Below are positions 26,501 through 34,685 of a stretch of DNA of 64,000 bases, one piece after another. Numbering within the stretch: the first letter of the stretch is position 1; each line of letters starts with the position of its first letter. A model generated the notes under the pieces. It did not search any database. It was not told where the DNA came from and saw nothing but the letters and a program-made list of their open reading frames with translations. The DNA is from CAZWSX01 sp964636985 (lineage in GTDB: Bacteria > Planctomycetota > Planctomycetia > Pirellulales > Pirellulaceae), in the NCBI GenBank assembly GCA_964636985.1, contig CAZWSX010000026.1:52409-116408 (forward strand), read 5' to 3'. The translations under genes and the position numbers were made by a program.

Positions 26501-26756
26501 GGAAGAAAAACGTCAAGAGCTGGCCGCTATCTCCCCACCCTACGCCGACTTCCCCTTCCCCGGTTATGTCGCAACGGACAAACTGCACTGGCTACGCGCA
26601 GAGTATTTCGCCGCCACAAGCGATATGGAGAAACAACGATTGGCGAAGGAGCTTCTCCGCCGGGCGGAAGCAAACGGCGATAATCCCGAAGCGGCACGCT
26701 GGCGAACGATTCTTACTCCTGCGGTCGATCAGGAAGCCAATTCAGTTTCCAAGTGA
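23508..26756 (+). CDS. Membrane Ser/Thr protein kinase with WD40-like extracytoplasmic repeats
   Basis: The 1,082-residue protein has an N-terminal helical region like its paralogue at 14331, then a Hanks kinase domain from about residue 75 (RIGEGGMGEVWVAD), with HRDIKPSN at about 199, DFGVAK and GTPTYMAPEQAT. A membrane helix (TTVGAFVGLLFVAAVVSSWL) is near 400. From about 545 on there are WD40-like repeats such as LLTWGADGTVRLWDVWTARQ and VIRFWDSASGNLRSQI. I prefer ATG 23508 over TTG 23505. The next gene, a secreted WD40 protein, starts 36 bases downstream and probably belongs to the same transcript. Confidence 0.9.
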   Translation: MTEQEIFAAAIKLEGSARAAFLKVACGEHEHQRQEVEALLAAHDDSVGVVPKQGIDLLGATQPRGGDPCPGVVIVGRYKLLERIGEGGMGEVWVADQLEPIRRRVALKLIKPGMDSRSVLARFEAERQALALMDHPNIAKVLDAGTNEDGTPYFVMELVKGTPITEFCDARKLSPRERLELFVPVCQAIQHAHTKGIIHRDIKPSNVLVALHDEQPVPKVIDFGVAKAVGQQLTEKTIFTGFGGLVGTPTYMAPEQATFNQLDIDTRADVYALGVLLYELLAGSPPVERERVTKAALDEVLRLVREEEPPRPSQRLSTSQSRASIAAVRQTDPAKLSKLIQGELDWIVMRALEKDRNRRYETANGFAADVQRYLSGETVQAVPPSAVYRLQKFARKNRALLTTVGAFVGLLFVAAVVSSWLAVRAMHAEVEAKDHAEEADYYTKLFRDTAEEQMIAKYEAMISAVSLQVDLDLGEVESNRRAALLQLIRHADEVTMQIPQTVKWEMSRGQTFDFVMPTKLFDRHRELQEFVTAAALAAGQEFAPLLPPITHDGMPVDQGNRKTSPNQQTLLTWGADGTVRLWDVWTARQKAILRHDKENIVHHGYNSDGLTAFTLDDTGVIRFWDSASGNLRSQIQLPSDLYAKADNEALEKLVRETQLDVWHPKSIDRNACVVLGKDRIITRHVVVKQRPDTGNEKVLDQFFSGPVELWDVTTGQLAGRLEVPDSMIEHLQFMGAGRWISTLDNNPSTAMIYSPDDGRLLTRLMHAEDSVVAGIYTSPSNQRVFTLNRNANQANLQLTAWEPNTWQKIATVTSNEHYPSEFLNDELWYFSDTTDIDGYVWNIYHWNAPVTAVARFGAFRLIRPVDHLLLHDRGTVIDTNTGLRLTPPQGHRFHPSLAKFAEDGRFVVGCGIYSNTIIDTLTEKQFDVAMQVNPLFHTGKGYAWVESPTHQPDTFFRRFPDATQLNIPPGHLELWAQVAVRGELAPNGEFVTWNEHTWEEKRQELAAISPPYADFPFPGYVATDKLHWLRAEYFAATSDMEKQRLAKELLRRAEANGDNPEAARWRTILTPAVDQEANSVSK

Positions 26757-26792
26757 TCCTCCCCATCCATCTCAACTCAAAGCGAGTCAAAC

Positions 26793-28751
26793 ATGCAAAG
26801 CAGATGGCTGATCCCTTTCTTACTGATAGCCGTAGCGATTCACTCGTCACACGAGTCGATCCGTGCGGACGACGTACCGCTGGTGGCCGTTTTCCGCACA
26901 AACGGTGAACCCGTTCAGTGCATGGCTTTCTCGGCCGACGGTAGCAAACTGGCCACATCGTTGAGCAGTTGGACTATCGACAGTCGTCAAAAAGTGAAAA
27001 CGATCCCAGGCGAAGCCATCGTGTGGGACGTCGCAACCACAACGAAAGTCTGCGCCGTAAAAGGCGAGAAGGCCGATTTCACGCATCTCTGGCTCTCCGC
27101 CGACGGCAGTGTTCTGGTCACCTCGGATCATGGCGTCGGCCCGGTAGACGGTCTGGTGAAAGTCCCACTTAAAACTGGCTCTCGAGGCCAAGCTGGCTAC
27201 CGGGCATGGGATGCCACGACTGGGAAACCGATTGGAAAGAACTTTGCGCCGCCGCGCCCTGGCGAGTTCACCACGGCGGCACTTTCTCCCGACGGGCGCT
27301 GGTTGGCCACGGTTTACAACGCGATGGTTACCGGAGAAAAATCGAGTCCGCTGAAGCCGTTCCAGGTGGGGCAAATCGAGGTGTGGGATCTTCGGGACCA
27401 CAAAGTCGCCTGGAAAGTGCCAGGTGTTTCTCACCAAGGTCGAGTGACCTGGACCGATTCGCTCGCCTTCGCCCCCGATGGCAACCGCTTGGTTCATTTT
27501 CGTTCGGGGCCAGGAGGACCTTCCTCGGAAGCTATGAATGTCACGCCCGATCGCCGCGGTGCACCGACGACAAGGCTGAACGTACTCCAACTCGAAGCCG
27601 GCCAGGAGAGCCCCACGATCACAACGATTGACGCCCCACTCGCGCCAGTCGGCGGCATTGTCGAATGGCTTTCAGGTGGAAAGGTGTTCGTATTGCGGAA
27701 CGGACGATCCTTCGAGGTAATCCATTCCGACACCAACGCAGTTCAGCCGCCCGACAGTCTCCCAATTCCGATGAAGCAGCAACCACCGATTTCCGACGCT
27801 GCCGAACTACCCCGCGATTGGTTCGAACCACAGGCGGGACTCAGCGCAGACGGGTCACGTTTTGCGGCCCACTTTGTCCGGCATCGCGAGGAGACAAGAG
27901 TCCGCGAGAATTTCGTCACAATTTGGGACTCACGAGCGCGTACGGTGCTGGGGAGCCTCCAATTTCCCGATGAATCACTCGATCCCAAGAGAGCGGACAG
28001 ACCCGTTGGCTACAACAGCTTGATGGGGTTCACCGCACAACGCATCGCGCTGTCGGGCGATGGGCATCGGCTGGCGGTGAGCGACCGTACCGGCGTCGTC
28101 CGCGTTTATGACGTTTCGGAGATATCGGGGCTGATCAAATTGTCGAATGATGCCACCGAGCCTCCGCCTGGCGGGGACACTGAGTCGGCTCGCCGTGACT
28201 ACGAACAATCGTTGGAGAAGGCCCGCGAATTACTCCTTTCCAACCTGGACATGCTGATCGAGCGTCTCGGCAAGAAGACCAAGGCGGACGCGCGCACCAC
28301 CTTCGAACGCCTCAAGGGAGAGCGCGAGCGATTCGAGAAGACTGGCCTCGTACCCTGGTCGGAGCCGACGTGGGACGCTGTCGGCCGCTATATCGATGCG
28401 TTGGCCCAGGCTCACGAGCGGCTGCTGTCTCGCATGTCCGCCGACGAAATGCCCGACGACCTTCGAATGGCAATGACGACGCAAATCGTCGCCACATGGA
28501 ACCACCACCCGAAACATCGGCCGGAACCAGCCGCCGTACCCTTATTCGCGAATGGAAAACTGGGCCAATACGACAGCGAGAACACGTGGTCTTTTTCCAA
28601 AGGCAAGCTGACTTTCCATTGGAAGAATGCCCAGGCTCCGGGTGGCTACTGGATCGACAGCTGCGCCGTGTCGTCGGACGGCCTTTCCTATTCGGGAGAA
28701 AACCAAAACAAGACAGTCATCGACGGCACCCTCATTACGGAAGCACCTTGA
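26793..28751 (+). CDS. Secreted WD40-repeat protein
   Basis: A signal peptide (LIPFLLIAVAIHSSHESIRA) leads into a WD40-type region: VQCMAFSADGSKLATSL, TAALSPDGRWLATVYN, IEVWDLRDHKVAWK, LAFAPDGNRL and LSGDGHRLAVSDRTGVVRVYD. From about residue 465 a helical segment (ARELLLSNLDMLIERLGKK) and a non-repeat C-terminal domain follow (GKLGQYDSENTWSFSKGKL). It is probably a scaffold or sensor partner of the kinase immediately upstream. It is convergent with the transporter gene nine bases away. No enzymatic motif was seen. Confidence 0.78.
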   Translation: MQSRWLIPFLLIAVAIHSSHESIRADDVPLVAVFRTNGEPVQCMAFSADGSKLATSLSSWTIDSRQKVKTIPGEAIVWDVATTTKVCAVKGEKADFTHLWLSADGSVLVTSDHGVGPVDGLVKVPLKTGSRGQAGYRAWDATTGKPIGKNFAPPRPGEFTTAALSPDGRWLATVYNAMVTGEKSSPLKPFQVGQIEVWDLRDHKVAWKVPGVSHQGRVTWTDSLAFAPDGNRLVHFRSGPGGPSSEAMNVTPDRRGAPTTRLNVLQLEAGQESPTITTIDAPLAPVGGIVEWLSGGKVFVLRNGRSFEVIHSDTNAVQPPDSLPIPMKQQPPISDAAELPRDWFEPQAGLSADGSRFAAHFVRHREETRVRENFVTIWDSRARTVLGSLQFPDESLDPKRADRPVGYNSLMGFTAQRIALSGDGHRLAVSDRTGVVRVYDVSEISGLIKLSNDATEPPPGGDTESARRDYEQSLEKARELLLSNLDMLIERLGKKTKADARTTFERLKGERERFEKTGLVPWSEPTWDAVGRYIDALAQAHERLLSRMSADEMPDDLRMAMTTQIVATWNHHPKHRPEPAAVPLFANGKLGQYDSENTWSFSKGKLTFHWKNAQAPGGYWIDSCAVSSDGLSYSGENQNKTVIDGTLITEAP

Positions 28752-28759
28752 GGCTTGAG

Positions 28760-30601
28760 CTACGAAATCATCCCTGTCATCTTCATGACCGATAAGACTC
28801 CAAGGCAAGCGAAAAAGATACCGGCGAAGACCAAGCCGATGCGGATCAGCCAATTGGGGCGGATGTCGCGAGGAAGGAGCGTCGTATTCACAACCAGCGT
28901 GTGCCAGGCGCTGAAGGCCAGGGCAAAGTTGTAGCCGGTGGTAGCAATCTTAAAGACGCCCGCCGGACTGACCGGAGACCAAATGATGCACAAGCCGATG
29001 ATCAAATAGCCCACGAGTAGGCCGAAGTAGACTTTTCCGATCTTGCTAATATCGACCTTGTGAAGAGCCGGAATCGCGGTCCAGAAGGCGTCGAGCCAGC
29101 GGCGGATAAAGCCGTCAATCGTGGTGACCATGCTCGTCGTCAGCACTAAGAACCCGCAAAACAGGGTGCAGCCCCAAAAGAAGCGGCCGGCTGTTTTCCC
29201 CGTGATGATCGATGACATTCCGATCTTGGAAGCAAGGACATCGGACGGAGGATTTACCACACGCTGCTCAACGCCTCCGGCAGTCAGCGAAGCGGTGTTG
29301 TAGTCGTCGCATTCCGTTCCCCGCTGCAAGAAGCCGACCGATAGTACGCTGGGCAGGCCAACACCGATAAAACAGGCCACCATCCACAGCATCGTCTGAT
29401 CTCGGACGATGTGCTTGTACCATCGGCGCCAGCGCGGAAGCGTTTCGGCATTCACGTCGAACACGCAGCCGACGTGCGAGAGGGTAATTCCATGTCCGCC
29501 GATCATGCTGGGGATCGCGCCGACATGATGCCCCATGCCCCAGCCCTGATCGCGCGTGAAGTTGCTGATGGGCGTATTGGTTAGGCCACCGTTCCCGGCA
29601 ATCGCCGCCAGGCCGGCAATCATCGCCATCAGGCTCCAGTCCACAACGGGGAACTTCCCCTTGGTCGCCAGGCTGGTGAAGACGTTATCTACGTTCGCCC
29701 CATCCCTGATGCCATCTCCGTCGATGTCTTCAAACTTGATCGGATTTCCCTTGGCGTCTTTGGCCCAGTCGTCGGGCACGCCGTCCTTGTTCACATCCAC
29801 GGTCTTGGGCAGGACGGGTTCGACCACATCCAAATGGCCGTCGCCATCAAAATCTTCTCCCGGATCAAGCACGCCATTGCCATTGGTGTCTTCTCCGCGG
29901 ATCACCGGAACCGTGCCGACTCTCAGGAACCCGCTTGCGATTCCCCACCACGTTGACGGGTAAGAATAGAAGAACATCAGAAACAGCAGAAAGCCGATGA
30001 CCGTCACCAACTTGAACGACATGATCACTTTGAGCGAGTTGTAAATCTTGCCGCCAAAAATGAGCGGAACGGCACAGCACAAGACAATAACGCTGGCGAT
30101 GATCTTCACGAGCAGGGCATTGTTAGGATCGTTGGGCTTGGGAATCTCTCCGGTGAAAATTGCAATCAGCGGAGAAACAGCGCCCAACGCCAAGTACGGA
30201 GCGAGCGATCCCCAGTCCAACAGCAAGTACAGGATCACCCAGGGGATAGGGCCAGGCGGAACACGAAACTTACCGGTGAAAATCGGCTCGCCTGTGTAAA
30301 GGGTGTAGCGGCTGATTTCGATGTTGTAGAGAACCTGAAACAGGATGCTGACGGAGGCCACCCACAACATCGCCGGCCCATAGCGAGCGGTCACTTGCGG
30401 ACCCGCTAGCCATTCGCCGCCGCCGATGGCAGCGGCACCCATGACAAGGCCCGGGCCGATAAGGCCCAGGATGTTCCGCAACTTGAAAACCGGAGCTTCG
30501 ATAAGTTCGCCGGTGTCCCAACGCGGCATCTGCCGGCTGCCCGGATGCGGAGCAACGAACTTGGCGGGCTTTTCCAATTGAGCGGTCGTCATTGCGGTCA
30601 T
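28760..30601 (-). CDS. Nramp-like transporter with calcium-loop insertion
   Basis: The 613-residue membrane protein belongs to the Nramp-related group (ILGLIGPGLVMGAAAIGGGEW in helix 1, then about ten more helices). Residues about 230-305 are an unusual hydrophilic insertion with EF-hand or thrombospondin-3-like acidic loops: DTNGNGVLDPGED, DFDGDGHLDVV, DVNKDGVPDDW and DIDGDGIRDG. This sits between two membrane segments and probably faces outside. Canonical metal-binding DPGN/MPH motifs of Nramp are not visible, so the substrate may not be a divalent metal. Start ATG 30601 or an ATG nine bases inside. Confidence 0.75.
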   Translation of the reverse strand: MTAMTTAQLEKPAKFVAPHPGSRQMPRWDTGELIEAPVFKLRNILGLIGPGLVMGAAAIGGGEWLAGPQVTARYGPAMLWVASVSILFQVLYNIEISRYTLYTGEPIFTGKFRVPPGPIPWVILYLLLDWGSLAPYLALGAVSPLIAIFTGEIPKPNDPNNALLVKIIASVIVLCCAVPLIFGGKIYNSLKVIMSFKLVTVIGFLLFLMFFYSYPSTWWGIASGFLRVGTVPVIRGEDTNGNGVLDPGEDFDGDGHLDVVEPVLPKTVDVNKDGVPDDWAKDAKGNPIKFEDIDGDGIRDGANVDNVFTSLATKGKFPVVDWSLMAMIAGLAAIAGNGGLTNTPISNFTRDQGWGMGHHVGAIPSMIGGHGITLSHVGCVFDVNAETLPRWRRWYKHIVRDQTMLWMVACFIGVGLPSVLSVGFLQRGTECDDYNTASLTAGGVEQRVVNPPSDVLASKIGMSSIITGKTAGRFFWGCTLFCGFLVLTTSMVTTIDGFIRRWLDAFWTAIPALHKVDISKIGKVYFGLLVGYLIIGLCIIWSPVSPAGVFKIATTGYNFALAFSAWHTLVVNTTLLPRDIRPNWLIRIGLVFAGIFFACLGVLSVMKMTGMIS

Positions 30602-31093
30602 CGCGGGTGCGGAGAGAGTTTGCCCAACGAGAGTGGCATCATCGGTACTGACAGAGGCTGTGTCAACTAAATGATCGTCGCGTTGCCAAGGCCCTTACGC
30701 CGGACATTGCACGCGGGTTCGGGCATCTCGAGACTGCCACCGGTAGCAAACGTTAGGGAGGCTCGCGCCGCTGTGGGCCATGCCAACATTTCGTTTATTT
30801 AGGCTGACCCGCATGTGGCGGTGGAGGACGATGGGCCAGGTGTTTGTTTGGTTAGTTGAGGCGTGCCTCTCCAAAGGCCCAGTCAGGCTCCTCCCCATGT
30901 ACTACCTGAAGCCGCGCTTTCCGTAACCAGTTCTGTTCGGTTTAGGGGGGACCGAACAGGACCTGAACTTTTACAAACTCTCGAAGAGTAAGCAGTTACG
31001 AAAAAAGATCTCTCGATATTTGGTTCGAAGAGCGTTCGGCCTGGGGAGGAGGGTAATCCATCGCCGCATCTTCAGCTCCGCGCGGTGACCGCA
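30602..31093. other. Intergenic region between dsrE-like gene and transporter
   Basis: Nearly 500 bases with no recognised gene. A strong stem-loop lies at 30931-30961. A 67-residue minus-strand frame here has no motif and no ribosome site. Confidence 0.45.
30931..30961. terminator. Strong stem-loop downstream of the arsR/dsrE operon
   Basis: CTGTTCGGT and ACCGAACAG (30933-30959) pair perfectly around TTAGGGGGG and can extend outward by a G-T and a T-A pair. It lies 130 bases after the last gene of the minus-strand operon, so it could terminate it or stabilise its 3' end. There is no proper T tract on that strand. Confidence 0.45.
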
Positions 31094-31417
31094 CTAAAAG
31101 GTGAGTACCTTGTCGCACTCGGCAACGAGCTGATGCAGGTCGCCCATCGTTGAGATCGGGCAGACTTCCGATCCTTCAGACTGTCGCAACTTTAGGCAGG
31201 TTCCACAGGCTTTGATTGATCCGCCAGCAGACACAAACGCCTGCATTTGGTCTTTGACATTGAAACTGTCGTTACTCAGTGTTTCTGCCTCGACTCCCTT
31301 GCCAAGCAAGAACACTCGCACCTCGTCCTGAAAGTGCTTGATCGAATAGCTGGCAAATCGAAATGCATTCCACACTGTTTCGGGATCGTTGGAGTGGATG
31401 CAGATGCCGAGTTTCAT
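31094..31417 (-). CDS. DsrE-family protein with CxxC
   Basis: DsrE-fold proteins relay sulfane sulfur through a cysteine. This 107-residue cytoplasmic protein begins MKLGICIHSNDPETVWNAFR and has KACGTC (Cys71, Cys74) and a third cysteine at 86 in EVCPIS, matching the CGTCL motif of small DsrE-like proteins. I chose ATG 31417 (GGGAG nine bases upstream). It is the last gene of a five-gene operon, 11 bases after the cupin gene, and could accept sulfur from the encoded cysteine desulfurase. That role is inference. Confidence 0.82.
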   Translation of the reverse strand: MKLGICIHSNDPETVWNAFRFASYSIKHFQDEVRVFLLGKGVEAETLSNDSFNVKDQMQAFVSAGGSIKACGTCLKLRQSEGSEVCPISTMGDLHQLVAECDKVLTF

Positions 31418-31428
31418 CGCTCGCTCCC

Positions 31429-31926
31429 TCACTTCACGTCTTTATTCTGATTTCGAGGGTCATCCGCTGGATTCACATACTCGATCTTCCAGGGACCGTC
31501 GCCGTGGAACTGCACGATTGTCTCGCCTTTGATCCAAACGAAGTGCTTCATCCCGGCCTTCCAGAATCCGTATGTTCCCGTGGGCATCGGCTTCGTCGCG
31601 TTCGGGTCGAACTTGTCGCCCATCCCGATGTTGAACGTGCCGGTGATCACGGTAATCCGCTCCGACTTCGGATGGGTATGTACGGGAATGCGATAGCCAT
31701 CAGGCACTTTCACGCGAAAGACGAACGGTCCTTCCTTCGACGGATCGCCTTCCAGCACGGCGATCTGCGCCCCGCGAGGAAGTGACGGAGGTCCAGGCTT
31801 CCACTCGATGGCCGTGGTGGGGTGCAGTCGAAAGCCAACATCATCGTCGTGTTCATCGCTCCAGGACGCGGATGTGAACATCGCGATGACCACCGTAACA
31901 GCGGTGAAGTAGAGGGGTTTTCTCAT
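31429..31926 (-). CDS. Exported cupin-domain protein
   Basis: The 165-residue protein begins with a signal peptide (YFTAVTVVIAMFTSASW), then a cupin barrel with the first metal motif as HTHPKSE (His83, His85, Glu89) and FNIGMGDKF, and ends WKIEYVNPADDPRNQNKD. Family members with this layout are periplasmic, of unknown substrate. ATG 31926 has AAGGAG seven bases upstream. It lies four bases after the tandem methyltransferase and 11 before the dsrE gene. An exported protein within a cytoplasmic sulfur/methyl operon is notable. Confidence 0.85.
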   Translation of the reverse strand: MRKPLYFTAVTVVIAMFTSASWSDEHDDDVGFRLHPTTAIEWKPGPPSLPRGAQIAVLEGDPSKEGPFVFRVKVPDGYRIPVHTHPKSERITVITGTFNIGMGDKFDPNATKPMPTGTYGFWKAGMKHFVWIKGETIVQFHGDGPWKIEYVNPADDPRNQNKDVK

Positions 31927-31930
31927 AGGG

Positions 31931-33517
31931 CTACTCCTTCTGGGGTTGCGGTGTTGAGTGGTTCCTTTCCGCACGGATCACGGCACTCAAGGAAAGCGGG
32001 TGTCCCGTACGTGCATTTCTTCCAATCCACAGGACTTGTGGATGAATCAATCCATTCCGCTCCAGTCGTTCGAGAAAGTCGTGTTGGACCAAGGCGCCGC
32101 CGATGCAGCGGAACCAGTCGTCGATCTCGCGACGGACTTCGACGGGCAACGCGCTCTTGAGCACGATCTCCGCGAAGATCGTTCGGCCACCAGGCTTGAG
32201 CACGCGAGCCACCTCGCGCATGACCGCGTCTTTGTCCGGCGACAGGTTGTAGATTCCGTTCGCTGTCACGAGGTCGACCGAGCGGTCGGGAAGAGGAATC
32301 GCGTCCGCCGGCGCGAGCAGCCAGTCAACGTTGGTCACGCCGGACGTAGAGAGGTTGGATCGGGCCTTGTCCAGCATCGCTGGCGACAGGTCGAGTCCGT
32401 ACAGCTTTCCACTTGATCCGACCTTCTTTGCGTACAGATAGAGATCGAGCCCGGCACCGCAGCCAAGATCGAGGACGGTCTCACCAGGCTGAGCATCGAC
32501 GAACGGTTGAGGGTTCCCCGCTCCCGTGAACGACTCCCAGATTCCTCGCGGAAGGCGATCGAGCTGCGCCGCGTCGTAACCGACGCTCTCAGCGAATGCA
32601 CGGCCAACCGGAAAATTGAACTTTTGTCCTGGAGCAGTGGCGACCTCCCCGTATCGATCGGCGACAGCGGCCTGAATCTCCTGGGGAGACAATTCCTGTA
32701 GCGGTTTCTTGGCCGGATTTCTCGACAGGACAGGCTTTTGCGCCCGAAACAACGCTCCGACTGTTTGAGGTGAAGTCCGGTAGCCGGTCATGCCAACAAA
32801 CTCGGCCTCTTGGAAACCGGCCTTCGTCAAAGCGTCAAGAAACTCGTTGGGCGACACAGTTCCGGCAACACAATTCGCCCATGTTGCAGTTGGTCCCTTC
32901 GTCACACAACCACGATCCGGTGACGGCTGAGACGACGGATCGCGCACCATGTCGGCGACATACACCCTTCCGCCCGGCTTCAAGACACGGAATGCCTGTT
33001 TCAACACACACGCCTTCCGCGGCGACAGGTTGATCGATCCGTTGGAGATTACAACATCGGCGATCGCCTCGGGCAACATGGGCTCAGCCATGTCGCCTTC
33101 GAAAACGGTGACGTTGTTGAATCCGGCAAGCGACACGTTGGCACGTGTCTTCTCCACCATTGCTGGAGTCAGGTCGATGGCGATGACTCGGCCGGCCTCA
33201 CCCACTAGGAGCGCCGCCACACAGGTGTCCGCACCGGCTCCGCAGCCGAACTCGACCACAGTCTCTCCGCCGTGGATGGCTCCGAGAGCGAATGGATTGC
33301 CGACGCCCGCTGACGATTCCCACACTGGGTCGGGGAATCGGTCGAGCCAACTCCGTTCATAACCGAGCGTCCGCGCATTCCCTTTTCCCTTGGACCATCC
33401 AAAATCGTTGTTTGGGTTACGCGCCAAGTCGGTGTAGAGAGCGCGGATTTCTCCGTCACGATCTTCCGGCGGCACGTGTGCCTCCCCCTTGCAAGGTTCG
33501 CTGGCTGTGTCGCTCAT
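31931..33517 (-). CDS. Tandem SAM-dependent methyltransferase, ArsM-like
   Basis: The 528-residue protein is two methyltransferase domains in one chain. Each has the SAM loop (VVEFGCGAGAD at about 89; VLDLGCGAGLD at about 346) and the arsenite-methyltransferase-type motif before the final strands, but as ISNGSINLSP and TANGIYNLSP, where ArsM usually has a cysteine (ISNCVINLSP). The cysteine is therefore Gly in both domains. ATG 33517 was chosen because GGAG precedes it. It lies 10 bases after the cysteine desulfurase. The acceptor could be arsenic-like, sulfur or selenium species, or something else; it cannot be told from sequence. Confidence 0.82.
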   Translation of the reverse strand: MSDTASEPCKGEAHVPPEDRDGEIRALYTDLARNPNNDFGWSKGKGNARTLGYERSWLDRFPDPVWESSAGVGNPFALGAIHGGETVVEFGCGAGADTCVAALLVGEAGRVIAIDLTPAMVEKTRANVSLAGFNNVTVFEGDMAEPMLPEAIADVVISNGSINLSPRKACVLKQAFRVLKPGGRVYVADMVRDPSSQPSPDRGCVTKGPTATWANCVAGTVSPNEFLDALTKAGFQEAEFVGMTGYRTSPQTVGALFRAQKPVLSRNPAKKPLQELSPQEIQAAVADRYGEVATAPGQKFNFPVGRAFAESVGYDAAQLDRLPRGIWESFTGAGNPQPFVDAQPGETVLDLGCGAGLDLYLYAKKVGSSGKLYGLDLSPAMLDKARSNLSTSGVTNVDWLLAPADAIPLPDRSVDLVTANGIYNLSPDKDAVMREVARVLKPGGRTIFAEIVLKSALPVEVRREIDDWFRCIGGALVQHDFLERLERNGLIHPQVLWIGRNARTGHPLSLSAVIRAERNHSTPQPQKE

Positions 33518-33527
33518 GACCAGACTC

Positions 33528-34685
33528 CTATACTTTGCCGGATGCCGATTGGCGGACGATGCCAAGCGCTGCCGAGAGTTCGTAAAGAACCTGCTTCAGG
33601 TCGGCCGCCGTCGTTCGCCGCCCCAGACTGAAGCGGACGGCCCCGACTCCCATGTCGTGTGCCACCCCCATCGCCGCCAGAACGGGGCTGATGTGGGTGC
33701 TCCCCGCGTGGCACGCCGATCCCGTTGACGCCGCGAGATTTGGCAAACGTGCCAGGATCTCATAGCCGTGATGGCCCAAAAAACTCACATTGAGCGTGTT
33801 TGGCAATCGGTGAGTGGGATGGCCGTTCAGGACGACACGATCGCCGAATCGCTCCTGAAGCATGTTCCAGAACTCGTCTCGCAAGGACCGCACCTGATCG
33901 TCGTCGATCCAGTCCTGGGCAAGCTCGCAAGCACCACCCAAGCCGACAATCTCCAGGATGTTCTCCGTTCCCGCGCGACGTCCGGCTTCGTGGCCTGCCC
34001 CGTGCGTCAGCGGCTCCAAGGTCACTCCTTCGCGGATGAACAACGCTCCGACCCCTTTCGGGCCATAGAGCTTGTGGCCGGCTACGGTCAACAAGTCGAT
34101 GCCGAGTCCCTCAGCATCGGTCGCAATCTTGCCGACCGTTTGGGCCGCGTCGGTGTGGCAAAGCACGCCGTGCTCTCGTGCGATCCGGGCAATCTCCGCG
34201 ATCGGCTGCAGCGTCCCCACCTCGTTGTTGGCGTGCATGACCGAGATCAGCGCGGTATGCGGACGGATCGCGTCCTTCACAGCTGCGGGGTCAACTTGGC
34301 CGTACGAATCGACCGGCAACCGCGTGACTTCGGCTCCGAGTTTCTCGATGAACCGGCATGGCTCCAAAACGGAGGGATGCTCGATCTGGCTGGTGATGAC
34401 GTGAAACGGTTGGTGTGAAGACCATTGCGAAAAGAACAGTCCCTTGATTGCGTGATTGTTGGCCTCGGTGCCTCCCGAAGTGAACACGATCTCTGTTGCA
34501 TCACAGCACAGCAACGCGGCGACTTGTGACCTGGCTTCTTCAACGGCGTCGCGCGCCGGTAGACCGGCCCAATGCAAGCTGGAAGGGTTCCCGTACGGCC
34601 CCTCAAGAAAGGGCGCCATCGCCGCCGCGACCTCCGGTGCGAGCGGAGTTGTGGCGTTGTGGTCGAGATAAATACGGTCGGTCAT
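33528..34685 (-). CDS. Cysteine desulfurase (NifS/IscS family)
   Basis: This PLP enzyme removes sulfur from cysteine as a persulfide on its own cysteine. The N-terminus IYLDHNATTPLAPEVAAAM is typical. FTSGGTEANNHAIKG binds PLP, HTDAAQTVGK precedes the Schiff-base lysine in VAGHKLYGPKG (about 203), and the catalytic loop is STGSACHAGS (about residue 328). The start overlaps the arsR stop by four bases (ATGA). No IscU or other iron-sulfur assembly gene is adjacent, so the sulfur may serve the DsrE protein or the methyltransferase product in this operon. Confidence 0.94.
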   Translation of the reverse strand: MTDRIYLDHNATTPLAPEVAAAMAPFLEGPYGNPSSLHWAGLPARDAVEEARSQVAALLCCDATEIVFTSGGTEANNHAIKGLFFSQWSSHQPFHVITSQIEHPSVLEPCRFIEKLGAEVTRLPVDSYGQVDPAAVKDAIRPHTALISVMHANNEVGTLQPIAEIARIAREHGVLCHTDAAQTVGKIATDAEGLGIDLLTVAGHKLYGPKGVGALFIREGVTLEPLTHGAGHEAGRRAGTENILEIVGLGGACELAQDWIDDDQVRSLRDEFWNMLQERFGDRVVLNGHPTHRLPNTLNVSFLGHHGYEILARLPNLAASTGSACHAGSTHISPVLAAMGVAHDMGVGAVRFSLGRRTTAADLKQVLYELSAALGIVRQSASGKV

